This document shows positions 20,697 through 29,035 of a DNA stretch of 39,667 nt, in pieces. The notes under the pieces are model-generated. The model was not told the DNA's origin. It worked only from the letters and a program-made list of their open reading frames with translations, and searched no databases. Numbering within the stretch: the first letter of the stretch is position 1; the number at the start of each line of letters is the position of its first letter. The DNA comes from an uncultured Prevotellaceae bacterium (GTDB taxonomy: Bacteria; Bacteroidota; Bacteroidia; Bacteroidales; Bacteroidaceae). Made by a program: the position numbers and the translations under genes. The stretch lies in contig CALFJA010000069.1 in NCBI GenBank assembly GCA_937877605.1, positions 1-39,667 of the forward strand, in the 5' to 3' direction.

Positions 20697-23631
20697 CAGG
20701 GAAAAGGCTCAATTGGTCGTCGTTGTTCTTTTTCCGTGCCTTGGGTGCAGGCTTTTCTTGTGAAGTTTCCAGTGCTTTCTCAGGCTGGGTGTCGTCCTTG
20801 CGTGGTCTTCCCCTGCGCCGCTTGGCGGGCTGTTCGGCAGGTTCCTCTGGTGTGGGGATGACAATTTCCAGTTTGGGCTGTTCCTCTTCGATGGCAGCCG
20901 GTGCTTCTTCGGCCGATGTCTCTTCCTCTTCCGGCACCACGATTTCCAGTTTCGGCTGCTCTTCTTCGAGCGGTTTGTTGTCGGCAACCGGCTCTGTCGC
21001 AGTCTCTTCGGCAGGAGTTGCGGTGTCGGTGTCGTCGGTTCCCTCTGGTTCAGCAGGGCTTTCCTCGGGCGCTTCCGGCTGTCGTGTCGGCTCAAGCTGT
21101 TCTATCGAGTTGATGTTCAGGGTGGAGATGCGTTTTCCCTTGGCCTTGAAACTCTTCACGCCGATGAACTCTTCCAGTTCGATTTCCAGTGGTTCTTTCT
21201 CTTGGTCGGTTCCGCCGAAGTTCACCTTGATGCGTGGATAGGGCTGGTCGGTGAGCAGCAGGAGTTTACTGTTGGGGTTTTCGCCGAGCAGGTTTTGGTG
21301 CTTCTTGGCGCTTTCCAGCAGGAATCGCTTGGCGTAGGCAAAGTTCTGGTTGTCGGCATCGAAGAGAACGGCGGTCCAAACCTTCTGCTCGTCGAACTTC
21401 TCCAGTACGCGGATGTTGTCCTCGTAGTGGTTGTTCGGGTCGAAATCGGTGAAGTAGAATTCGTTGTTATCCAGGATGACGAGGATTTGGTCCTCCTCGT
21501 TGAATTCGCCGAGGAACCTTCCATGCTGGTCGTAGTTGAGCCGCTTGACATCCTCGTCGAACCAGACCTTGCGTCCTCCGAGGGTGGAATGCCCGTGGCT
21601 TTTCAGGCCGATGCGCACCACGGGGTACTTGGTCAGTTGGTTTCCGTTGACCGTACGGCTCTTTATTTCCACCTCGCTGAAGTCTTTCTCCAGAATGTTC
21701 TTGCGCTTGCTGCTGCCTTCTTCCAGTTGTATTTTTATGATTTCGGCCTCGCCGTTGGGGTTGGCTGTGAAGTACATCACCTTCGATCCCGGCGTTCCCT
21801 TGGTCAGGTCGTATTCGCGTTCTCGGGTGATGGCTGTCACATTGAAGCGCTTTATGTAGCAGCGTCCTTTCTTTCCGTCGCGGTAGACGACATTGTAGAC
21901 GGTGCGGGAGTCGTTCTTCTTGAACACCTGCGCATGGATGACATTCTTTCCGACAAAGAGTTTCTCCGCTACGCGGACCACCTTGTATTTGCCGTCTCGG
22001 TAGAAGATGATGATGTCGTCTATGTCGGAGCAGTTGCATACGAACTTGTCTTTTTTCAGCGATGTGCCGATGAAGCCTTCCTGCTGGTTGATATACAGTT
22101 TCTGGTTGGCCTCCACCACCTTTGCGGCAACGATGGTCTCGAAGTTTCTGATTTCGGTTCTTCGGGGGTATTGGTCGCCGTATTTCTTCTTGATATACTC
22201 GAACCAGCTGATGGTCACCTGTACCATGTGCGCCAGGTCGCGGTTGATTTCCTTTATCTCTTTCTCTATCTTGGCAATCAGTTCGTCGGCTTTGTCCTTC
22301 GAGAACTTCAGTATCCGCTGCATCTTAATCTCCATGAGGCGGAGGATGTCGTCGCGTGTTACCTCGCGGAGGAGGTTTTTCTTGAACGGTTCCAGGCGCT
22401 GGTCGATGTGGGCCACCACCTTGTCCATGTTCTCGGCCTCCTCGAATTTCTTGTCCTTATAGATGCGTTCTTCGATGAAGATGCGCTCGAGCGAGGCGAA
22501 GAAGAGTTGGTTTTCGAGTTCGTCCTTGCGTATCTGGAGTTCCTTCCGGAGCAGTTCCTTCGTGCGGTTGGCACTGCTTTTGAGCACATCGGAGACGGTG
22601 AGGAACTGCGGTTTGTTGTCGTCGATGACGCAGCAGTTGGGCGAAATGTTCACCTCGCAGTCGGAGAAGGCATACAGGGCGTCGATAGTCTTGTCGGCAC
22701 TGATGCCCGGTGCCAGGTGGACTTGGATTTCCACGCCCGACGATGTCATGTCGTCCACGCGCTTAACCTTTATCTTTCCCTTTTCGACGGCCTTGAGTAT
22801 CGACTCCTTCAGCGTTCCGGCGGTTCGGCCGAAGGGTATCTCCCTGATGACGAGTGTCTTGGCATCCATCTTCTCTATCTTGGCCCTGACCTTCACGACG
22901 CCGCCTCTCAGCCCGTCGTTGTACTTTGCCACATCGATGCTTCCGCCGGTGGGGAAGTCGGGGTAGAGCCTGAACTCTTCTCCGCGGAGGTAGCTGATGG
23001 CGGCATCGCAGAGTTCATTGAAGTTGTGTGGCAGGATTTTCGACGAGAGTCCCACGGCAATGCCCTCGGTACCCTGGGCCAGCAGGATGGGGAACTTGGC
23101 CGGCAGGGTGATGGGTTCCTTGTTACGGCCGTCGTAGGACAGCTGCCATTCGGTGGTCTTCGGGTTGAACACCACATCGAGCGCGAACTTTGAGAGCCTT
23201 GCCTCTATGTATCTTGGAGCGGCTGCGGGGTCGCCCGTGAGTATGTTTCCCCAGTTTCCCTGCGGGTCGACGAGCAAATCCTTCTGCCCCATCTGCACCA
23301 GTGCGTCGCCGATGGAGGCATCGCCGTGCGGGTGGAACTTCATGGTGTTGCCCACAATGTTGGCCACCTTGTTGTAGCGTCCGTCCTCCATGCACTTCAT
23401 GCTGTGCAGAATTCTTCGCTGCACGGGTTTGAGTCCGTCGGCAATGTGGGGCACGGCGCGCTCGAGAATCACATAGGAGGCATAGTCGAGGAACCAGTTC
23501 TGGTACATGCCGCTGAGGTGGTGCACGGCCGAGGCATCGAAGCGGTTCACCGGTTTGTAGTCGGAATGGTTGCCTTCAGCCGGTTCTTCGCTGAACTCTT
23601 CAAGGGTTATGTCTTTTGTTTCGTCGCTCAT
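20686..23631 (-). CDS. parC: DNA topoisomerase IV subunit A (GyrA/ParC family)
   Basis: 981 aa from the ATG at 23631. It cuts and passes DNA duplexes to unlink daughter chromosomes together with ParE. FLDYASYVILERAVPHIADG, then GLKPVQRRILHSM, FHPHGDASIGDALV and the active-site AAPRYIEARLSKFA (Tyr141) identify the breakage-reunion domain. The degenerate C-terminal domain fits ParC better than GyrA, the usual Bacteroidetes second copy. The last ~150 residues are acidic and Pro-rich, carry EEEQPKLEIV twice, an AT-hook (KRRRGRPRKDD) and a QLSLF motif five residues from the end. The -7 box at 23662-23669 lies inside the upstream extension of the frame, which supports the chosen start. Confidence 0.9.
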   Translation of the reverse strand: MSDETKDITLEEFSEEPAEGNHSDYKPVNRFDASAVHHLSGMYQNWFLDYASYVILERAVPHIADGLKPVQRRILHSMKCMEDGRYNKVANIVGNTMKFHPHGDASIGDALVQMGQKDLLVDPQGNWGNILTGDPAAAPRYIEARLSKFALDVVFNPKTTEWQLSYDGRNKEPITLPAKFPILLAQGTEGIAVGLSSKILPHNFNELCDAAISYLRGEEFRLYPDFPTGGSIDVAKYNDGLRGGVVKVRAKIEKMDAKTLVIREIPFGRTAGTLKESILKAVEKGKIKVKRVDDMTSSGVEIQVHLAPGISADKTIDALYAFSDCEVNISPNCCVIDDNKPQFLTVSDVLKSSANRTKELLRKELQIRKDELENQLFFASLERIFIEERIYKDKKFEEAENMDKVVAHIDQRLEPFKKNLLREVTRDDILRLMEIKMQRILKFSKDKADELIAKIEKEIKEINRDLAHMVQVTISWFEYIKKKYGDQYPRRTEIRNFETIVAAKVVEANQKLYINQQEGFIGTSLKKDKFVCNCSDIDDIIIFYRDGKYKVVRVAEKLFVGKNVIHAQVFKKNDSRTVYNVVYRDGKKGRCYIKRFNVTAITREREYDLTKGTPGSKVMYFTANPNGEAEIIKIQLEEGSSKRKNILEKDFSEVEIKSRTVNGNQLTKYPVVRIGLKSHGHSTLGGRKVWFDEDVKRLNYDQHGRFLGEFNEEDQILVILDNNEFYFTDFDPNNHYEDNIRVLEKFDEQKVWTAVLFDADNQNFAYAKRFLLESAKKHQNLLGENPNSKLLLLTDQPYPRIKVNFGGTDQEKEPLEIELEEFIGVKSFKAKGKRISTLNINSIEQLEPTRQPEAPEESPAEPEGTDDTDTATPAEETATEPVADNKPLEEEQPKLEIVVPEEEETSAEEAPAAIEEEQPKLEIVIPTPEEPAEQPAKRRRGRPRKDDTQPEKALETSQEKPAPKARKKNNDDQLSLFPDED

Positions 23632-23661
23632 AAATTTTTGTGTGTATTCGCTTTTGAGCCT

Positions 23662-23691
23662 CAAAGATACGAAAAATCGGGCGTTCTGCAA
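23662..23691 (-). promoter_or_regulatory. Promoter of parC unit
   Basis: On the minus strand, TTG (23691-23689), 19 nt, then TATCTTTG (23669-23662). A close match to consensus. Confidence 0.7.
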
Positions 23692-23807
23692 TGAAAAACG
23701 CTTTTTCTTTTTCTTTCTTCGGCATGTGGGTGGGGCTGCGATGTGGCAAAAGAACCGAAAAATCCGTCTGGGGCTTGATTGCTTTCCAAGAGAGGCTCAG
23801 TTAGGAC

Positions 23808-23902
23808 CGTTTTCCGTTTAGGCTCCAAACGCAATCTGTTTGGGGCCTAAACGCACGCCAACTGGGGCCCAAACGGAGTGCGTTTGGAGCCCAAATGAAA
23901 AC
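23808..23902. repeat. Inverted-ended ~95-bp intergenic element, copy 3
   Basis: 95 bp. Begins CGTTTTCCGTTTAGGCTCC and ends GGAGCCCAAATGAAAAC, imperfect inverted ends. The interior has CAAACGCA, CTGTTTGGGGCC and GTGCGTTTGG. It aligns along its length to the copy at 4918-5014. Confidence 0.8.
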
Positions 23903-23973
23903 AGGGTGAATGGAATTAGGAAACTTTATAAAGATTTTACATTTGTAAGAAAGTAATTTCTTAAAAACTTTTG

Positions 23974-23981
23974 TACCTTTG
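23974..23981 (+). promoter_or_regulatory. -7 box of glyS
   Basis: TACCTTTG. A TTTG lies further upstream (23942-23945), but the spacing of 28 nt is long. A start codon at 23979 would lie within the box, so the ATG at 24015 is used. Confidence 0.6.
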
Positions 23982-24014
23982 TGCGCAATTAGACAAGAAC
24001 CAAACAAAGCAACT

Positions 24015-25553
24015 ATGGCACAGGAAGATGTTTTCAAAAAGATAGTAAGCCACTGCAAGGAGTATGGTTTCGTATTCCCCAGCAGCGACATCTACGACGG
24101 TCTCGGCGCTGTCTATGACTATGGTCAGAACGGTGTTGAACTGAAAAACAACATTAAGGAATACTGGTGGAAGTCGATGGTGCTGCTCCACGAGAACATT
24201 GTCGGCATCGATTCTGCCATCTTCATGCATCCGACCATCTGGAAGGCCAGCGGCCATGTCGATGCTTTTAACGATCCGCTCATCGACAACCGCGACTCCA
24301 AGAAACGCTACCGCGCCGATGTGCTGATTGAAGAACAGATAGCCAAGTACGACGATAATATCCAGAAAGAGGTGGACAAGGCCCGCAAGCGCTTCGGCGA
24401 CAACTTCGACGAGCAAAAATATCTGGAAACCAGTCCGCGCGTGGCAGAGGCCAGGGAGAAGCGTGATGCATTGCATGAGCGTTACACTCAGGCCATGCAG
24501 GGGCCGGACCTTGAAGCCCTGAAGCAGATAATCGTCAACGAGGAAATAGTCGACCCCATCAGCGGTACACGCAACTGGACCGACGTCCGACAGTTTAACC
24601 TCATGTTCGCGACTGAGATGGGCGCATCGGCCGACGGCTCGATGAAGGTCTATCTCCGCCCGGAAACGGCACAGGGCATCTTCGTTAACTACCTGAATGT
24701 ACAGAAGACCGGCCGCATGAAGATACCTTTCGGCATCGCGCAGATTGGAAAGGCATTCCGAAACGAAATCGTTGCCCGCCAGTTCATCTTCCGCATGCGT
24801 GAGTTTGAGCAGATGGAGATGCAGTTCTTCGTAAAGCCCGGCACCGAGCTTGAATGGTTCCAGAAATGGAAACAGACCCGTATGGCATGGCACCAGAACC
24901 TCGGTTTCGGTGCGGAAAACTACCGTTTCCACGATCACGAGAAACTGGCGCACTACGCAAACGCCGCCACCGACATCGAATTCCACATGCCATTCGGCTT
25001 CAAGGAGGTGGAAGGCATCCATTCACGCACAAACTTCGACCTTTCGCAACACGAGAAATTCTCCGGAAAGAACATAAAATACTTCGACCCGCAGGAAAAC
25101 GAGAACTATGTACCTTTCGTCATAGAGACCTCCATTGGCGTGGACCGTATGTTCCTGAGCATCATGTGCCATTCGTTCGAAGAGGAACAGTTGGAAAACG
25201 GTGAGGTGCGTACCGTACTGCACCTGCCCGCCGCCCTGGCCCCCGTCAAGCTGGCCGTGCTGCCCCTGGTCAAGAAAGACGGACTGCCCGAGAAGGCCCG
25301 CGAGATTATCAACCAGTTGCGCTTCCACTTCAACTGCCAGTACGACGAGAAAGACACCATCGGAAAACGCTATCGCCGTCAGGACGCAATAGGCACGCCC
25401 TACTGCGTAACCGTCGACTACGACACCCTGAAGGACAACTGCGTAACCCTTCGCCACCGCGACACCATGCAGCAGGAACGCGTCAACATAGACCAACTCA
25501 ATAGCATCATTGAAGACAAGGTGAGCATCGCAAGCCTTCTTAAACGACTGTAA
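24015..25553 (+). CDS. glyS: Glycyl-tRNA synthetase (dimeric, class II)
   Basis: 512 aa. Charges tRNA-Gly with glycine. It is the single-chain alpha2 type found in Bacteroidetes, archaea and eukaryotes, not the alpha/beta type of proteobacteria. VFPSSDIYDGLGAVYDYGQN at the start, then GTRNWTDVRQFNLMFAT, YLRPETAQGIFVNYLNVQKT, IPFGIAQIGKAFRNEI (motif 2) and TSIGVDRMFLSIM (motif 3) are visible. The C-terminal anticodon-binding domain includes LPLVKKDGLPEKAREI and YRRQDAIGTPYCVTVDYDTL. An FKBP lipoprotein gene follows after 3 bp. Confidence 0.96.
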   Translation: MAQEDVFKKIVSHCKEYGFVFPSSDIYDGLGAVYDYGQNGVELKNNIKEYWWKSMVLLHENIVGIDSAIFMHPTIWKASGHVDAFNDPLIDNRDSKKRYRADVLIEEQIAKYDDNIQKEVDKARKRFGDNFDEQKYLETSPRVAEAREKRDALHERYTQAMQGPDLEALKQIIVNEEIVDPISGTRNWTDVRQFNLMFATEMGASADGSMKVYLRPETAQGIFVNYLNVQKTGRMKIPFGIAQIGKAFRNEIVARQFIFRMREFEQMEMQFFVKPGTELEWFQKWKQTRMAWHQNLGFGAENYRFHDHEKLAHYANAATDIEFHMPFGFKEVEGIHSRTNFDLSQHEKFSGKNIKYFDPQENENYVPFVIETSIGVDRMFLSIMCHSFEEEQLENGEVRTVLHLPAALAPVKLAVLPLVKKDGLPEKAREIINQLRFHFNCQYDEKDTIGKRYRRQDAIGTPYCVTVDYDTLKDNCVTLRHRDTMQQERVNIDQLNSIIEDKVSIASLLKRL

Positions 25554-25556
25554 GAT

Positions 25557-26213
25557 ATGAAAAAACTGCTATCACTGATATTCCTCCTGCCCGTCAGCGT
25601 GGCCCTGCTTTGCCTCACATCGTGCTCCGAAAGCGACGGCGACTCCGACGAATATGCCCAATGGCAAGAGAAGAACGATGCCTTCTTTACCGACATCTAC
25701 CAGACGGCTCAGCAACGGATAGCCCAGGGCGATGCCTCGTGGAAAATCATCCGCAACTGGTCGCTGTCGTCGCTGGTAGCCGCCCAGCCCACGCAAAACA
25801 TCGTGGTGAAAGTGCTGCAGAACGGAACCGGTACCACAACGCCCCTCTACAGCGACACCACCCATGTCAGTTACATGGGGCACCTCATCCCGTCGGAAAA
25901 CTATGAGGGCGGCTATGTGTTTGAAAAAACCTATGTCGGCGACTTCAATCCCGCAACAGCCATTCCCGTGAAACTCGGCGTCAGCCAGACGAAGACCACA
26001 TCCTCGTCAGGCTCTTCCACCTCAGGCAGCACCATAGACGGCATGGTTACCACCCTGATGAACATGCATGTGGGCGACCGCTGGGAAGTGTACATCCCCT
26101 ATAATCTGGGCTATGGCAGCTCAGCCTCCAACAGCCTCCCTGCCTATTCCACCCTGATATTCGACATCTACCTGCACGACTACTGGCATGCAGGTGCCGT
26201 AGAGAAGAAGTAA
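25557..26213 (+). CDS. FKBP-type peptidyl-prolyl isomerase, lipoprotein
   Basis: 218 aa. The lipobox LTSC places the lipidated Cys at residue 23. A helical segment (residues 35-75) precedes an FKBP domain: VKVLQNGTG, then DTTHVSYMGHLIPSENYEGG, then IDGMVTTLMNMHVGDRWEVY and IPYNLGYGSS, ending STLIFDIYLHDYW. These match the VxYxG..G..FDSS / G...GL..M..G....IP..LAYG layout. A Ser/Thr-rich linker (SSSGSSTSGST) interrupts the domain. It should assist folding of envelope proteins in the periplasm. It lies 3 bp behind glyS and is likely co-transcribed. Confidence 0.85.
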   Translation: MKKLLSLIFLLPVSVALLCLTSCSESDGDSDEYAQWQEKNDAFFTDIYQTAQQRIAQGDASWKIIRNWSLSSLVAAQPTQNIVVKVLQNGTGTTTPLYSDTTHVSYMGHLIPSENYEGGYVFEKTYVGDFNPATAIPVKLGVSQTKTTSSSGSSTSGSTIDGMVTTLMNMHVGDRWEVYIPYNLGYGSSASNSLPAYSTLIFDIYLHDYWHAGAVEKK

Positions 26214-26272
26214 AGCATCAACCTTGTGCTTCAAAGGCCACGAGGGAGGACCACAACCAATCGTTCAAATCC

Positions 26273-27580
26273 ATGAAAGCAAACACAGTCTTGCCCGCAG
26301 AAGGCAAATTGGGCATTCTCATCGTAGGCAACGGTGCCGTCGCCACCACCTTCATGACCGGTGTGCTCATGGCACGCCGCGGACTGGCAAAGCCCGTCGG
26401 CTCCATGACACAGTACGACCGCATCCGCGTGGGCCGTGGGGAGGAGAAGAAATACCTCTCCTATGGAGACATTGTTCCCCTGGCCTCGCTCTCCGACATC
26501 GTCTTCGGTACTTGGGATGTCTACCCGCAGAATGCCTATCAGGCCGCTGTCTATGCCGAGGTTCTCAAGCGCGAGGACATAGAACCCGTCCGCGACGAAC
26601 TGGAACAGATTGTCCCCATGCCCGCAGCATTCGACCGTAACTATGCCAAACGCCTGGACGGCGACAATGTGAAGGCTGCAAGCTCACGCTGGGAGATGGT
26701 GGAACTGCTACGGGAAGATATCCGCAACTTCCGTAGCCGGCACAGTTGTGCACGCATTGTGGTGCTCTGGGCGGCTTCCACAGAAATATATGTGCCCGTC
26801 GACAGGAAGGTACACGGGACTCTTGAGGCACTGGAACGCGCCATGAAAACCGACGACAGGCAGCACATAGCTCCCTCCATGTGCTATGCATACGCTGCAC
26901 TGAGCGAGGGATGCCCCTTCATCATGGGGGCACCGAACACCACCGTGGACATACCAGCCATGTGGCAACTCGCGGAAAAGACCCGCATGCCCATCGCCGG
27001 CAAGGATTTCAAAACGGGACAGACGCTTGTCAAGTCGGGATTTGCACCCATCATCGGCACCCGTTGCCTGGGACTCTCAGGATGGTTTTCAACCAACATA
27101 CTGGGCAACCGCGATGGTCTGGTGCTCGACGAGCCGGACAATTTCCGGACGAAAGAGGTGTCGAAGCTCTCCACCCTCGAGACAATCCTGGAGGCAGAAC
27201 GCCAGCCCGACCTTTACAGCGACTACTTCCACAAGGTGCGCATCAACTATTATCCACCGCGAAACGACAACAAGGAGGGTTGGGACAACATCGACATTTT
27301 CGGCTGGATGGGCTATCCCATGCAGATAAAGATAAACTTCCTCTGCCGCGACAGCATCCTGGCAGCACCGCTCTGTCTGGACCTCTGCCTGCTATCCGAC
27401 CTTGCAGCCCGTGCCGGACGATGGGGTATACAACGATTCCTGAGTTTCTATCTGAAGAGTCCGATGCACGACTATACGCAGGAAGAACAGCCCGTGAACC
27501 ATCTCTACCAGCAGTACACCATGCTGAAGAACGCCATCCGCGAGATGGGTGGCTACGAGCCTGACGAAGAAATGGACTGA
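26273..27580 (+). CDS. ino1: myo-Inositol-1-phosphate synthase
   Basis: 435 aa. Converts glucose-6-phosphate to 1L-myo-inositol-1-phosphate with NAD+. KLGILIVGNGAVATTFMTGV is the NAD-binding start. Family segments are APSMCYAYAALSEGCPFIMG, APNTTVDIPAMWQLAEKT, IAGKDFKTGQTLVKSG, NILGNRDGLVLDEPDNFRTK (the catalytic loop with its Lys) and MQIKINFLCRDSILAAPLCL. In some Bacteroides the product feeds inositol lipids, in a cluster with CDP-alcohol transferases; no such partner gene lies next to it here. No promoter is seen in the 59-bp gap after the FKBP gene, so it may belong to the glyS unit. Confidence 0.95.
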   Translation: MKANTVLPAEGKLGILIVGNGAVATTFMTGVLMARRGLAKPVGSMTQYDRIRVGRGEEKKYLSYGDIVPLASLSDIVFGTWDVYPQNAYQAAVYAEVLKREDIEPVRDELEQIVPMPAAFDRNYAKRLDGDNVKAASSRWEMVELLREDIRNFRSRHSCARIVVLWAASTEIYVPVDRKVHGTLEALERAMKTDDRQHIAPSMCYAYAALSEGCPFIMGAPNTTVDIPAMWQLAEKTRMPIAGKDFKTGQTLVKSGFAPIIGTRCLGLSGWFSTNILGNRDGLVLDEPDNFRTKEVSKLSTLETILEAERQPDLYSDYFHKVRINYYPPRNDNKEGWDNIDIFGWMGYPMQIKINFLCRDSILAAPLCLDLCLLSDLAARAGRWGIQRFLSFYLKSPMHDYTQEEQPVNHLYQQYTMLKNAIREMGGYEPDEEMD

Positions 27581-27604
27581 TAGGCTTTTATTCAGCAGTA
27601 AAGC

Positions 27605-27641
27605 AAAGGGGGATGCAACATTGTCTTGTGCATCCCCCTTT
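27605..27641. terminator. Bidirectional terminator between ino1 and fucP-like gene
   Basis: A perfect 13-bp stem (AAAGGGGGATGCA with TGCATCCCCCTTT), followed on the plus strand by GTCTTTTT. It serves the convergent genes on both sides. Confidence 0.9.
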
Positions 27642-27649
27642 GTCTTTTT

Positions 27650-28984
27650 CTATGCTTTCTGGCGGCACCTGTAGCCGTAGATGCAGATGACAATGAAGCA
27701 AATCAACGGCAGGGCGAACGATGCGTTCACGGCGGGCATGCCGGCAACGCTGCCCATGTCGATGATGCGGGCCTGCAACGGTGGCAGGATGGAGCCGCCG
27801 AGGATGGCCATGATGAGCCCGGCGGCACCGAGTTTGGCGTCCTCGCCCAGACCGGTGAGGGCAATGCCGTAGATGGTCGGGAACATCAGCGACATGCATG
27901 CACTGACACCCACCAGGCAGTAGAGCCCTCGGATGTCTTGAAACAGAATGACTCCGGCAACCAACAGTCCGCCGGCTACAGCCAGCAGGGACAGTAACCG
28001 TCCGGGATTGATGTACTTCAGCAGATAGGTACAGATGAAACGGCTGAAGCAGAAGATGACCATCGCTACGATGTTGTACTTCTGTGAGAGTACCTCTGCG
28101 GCCTGCTCGGTCATGCCCTGTTCGGTGAATATGCGCGTACCGTATTGGATGATGAATGTCCAACACATGATTTGGACACCCACATAGAAGAATTGCGCGA
28201 TGACACCCTCACGGTATCGTTTGAGCGACAGCAGGCGGCGAAGCGACGAGCGCAGGTCGGTCTGCTTGCTCTTGTCGCTTCCCAACGGCATCTTCACCAC
28301 CCAGAAGAGCACCAGCATGAGCAGGAGGAAGAGTCCAATGGCCAGATATGGGGCAATCAGCACGGAGAGGTCGGCGGCTTTCACAGATTCGAAATCGGTG
28401 TCGGACAGTGCCGCACGATCGGTCGTTGAGAGCGGATTGAGCCTTGCCTGGATGAAGTTCATGGCGACAAACATGCCCAGCAGTGAGCCAATGGGGTTGA
28501 ACGATTGTGCCAGATTGAGTCTGCGGGTGGCTGTTTCCTCGCTTCCCATGGACAGGATGTAGGGGTTGCAGCTGGTTTCCAGGAACGACAGCCCGCAGGT
28601 TAGCACGAAGTAGGCCAGCAGGAAAGGGTAGTAGGCACCGCTGCTCTTGGCCGGGAAGAACAGGAAGGCTCCCAGTGCGTAGAGGAAGAGGCCGAGCATG
28701 ATGCCCGACTTGTAGCTGAACCGTCGGATGAACATGGCTGCTGGGAATGCCATGACGAAGTAGCCGCCGTAGAATGCCAGTTGTACCAGTGCCCCGTCGG
28801 TCACGCTCATGCGGAAGATTTTACTGAAAGCCTTGACCATGGGGTTGGTAATGTCGTTGGCAAAGCCCCAGAGGGCAAAGCAGGTGGTCACGAGGATGAA
28901 TGGCAGGAGATAGCTGACGTTTCCTTTGCGGAACATTCCGTCGGGCTTGTTGCTCATGGGTAAAATGCTGTTTAGGTTTGACAT
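27650..28984 (-). CDS. FucP-like MFS sugar:H+ symporter
   Basis: 444 aa with about 12 membrane segments. LPFILVTTCFALWGFANDIT then NPMVKAFSKIFRMS is the hallmark start of the L-fucose permease family. FYGGYFVMAFPAAMFIRRFS, LTCGLSFLETSCNPYILSMG then NLAQSFNPIGSLLGM, and SLMFPTIYGIALTGLGEDAK also match. Bacteroidetes members import fucose, glucose/galactose or N-acetylhexosamines; which one cannot be read here. Two starts are possible: 28984 (MSNLNSILP) or 28957 (MSNKPDGMF). The first ATG directly follows a terminator-like hairpin (28987-29018), which would hide its leader, so 28957 may be the real start. Confidence 0.88.
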   Translation of the reverse strand: MSNLNSILPMSNKPDGMFRKGNVSYLLPFILVTTCFALWGFANDITNPMVKAFSKIFRMSVTDGALVQLAFYGGYFVMAFPAAMFIRRFSYKSGIMLGLFLYALGAFLFFPAKSSGAYYPFLLAYFVLTCGLSFLETSCNPYILSMGSEETATRRLNLAQSFNPIGSLLGMFVAMNFIQARLNPLSTTDRAALSDTDFESVKAADLSVLIAPYLAIGLFLLLMLVLFWVVKMPLGSDKSKQTDLRSSLRRLLSLKRYREGVIAQFFYVGVQIMCWTFIIQYGTRIFTEQGMTEQAAEVLSQKYNIVAMVIFCFSRFICTYLLKYINPGRLLSLLAVAGGLLVAGVILFQDIRGLYCLVGVSACMSLMFPTIYGIALTGLGEDAKLGAAGLIMAILGGSILPPLQARIIDMGSVAGMPAVNASFALPLICFIVICIYGYRCRQKA

Positions 28985-29018
28985 AAAAGCAGGGGCATCG
29001 TTGCCAATGTCCCTGCTT
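28984..29018 (-). terminator. Hairpin between aqpZ and fucP-like gene
   Basis: On the minus strand, AAGCAGGG (29018-29011) pairs with CCCTGCTT (28994-28987), followed by TTATG. It could terminate aqpZ or act as an attenuator, since it ends at the first ATG of the FucP-like gene. Confidence 0.7.
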
Positions 29019-29035
29019 ATGATAATGACAGATGG

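Larger units (their letters stand above)
23632..24014. other. Divergent intergenic region parC/glyS
   Basis: No gene. It contains the parC promoter (23662-23691, minus), the third ~95-bp inverted-ended element (23808-23902) and the glyS -7 box (23974-23981). Confidence 0.7.

Noticed and set aside
21202..23193. 663-codon plus-strand open frame
   Set aside because: Antisense to parC, whose protein is unmistakable; a product of codon bias.
23632..23691. Longer start for parC
   Set aside because: The extension contains a full promoter (-33 TTG, -7 TATCTTTG). The same argument removed longer starts for parA (37917), aqpZ (29794), glyS (23979), the 5'-nucleotidase domain (29903) and the secreted unknown (16785).
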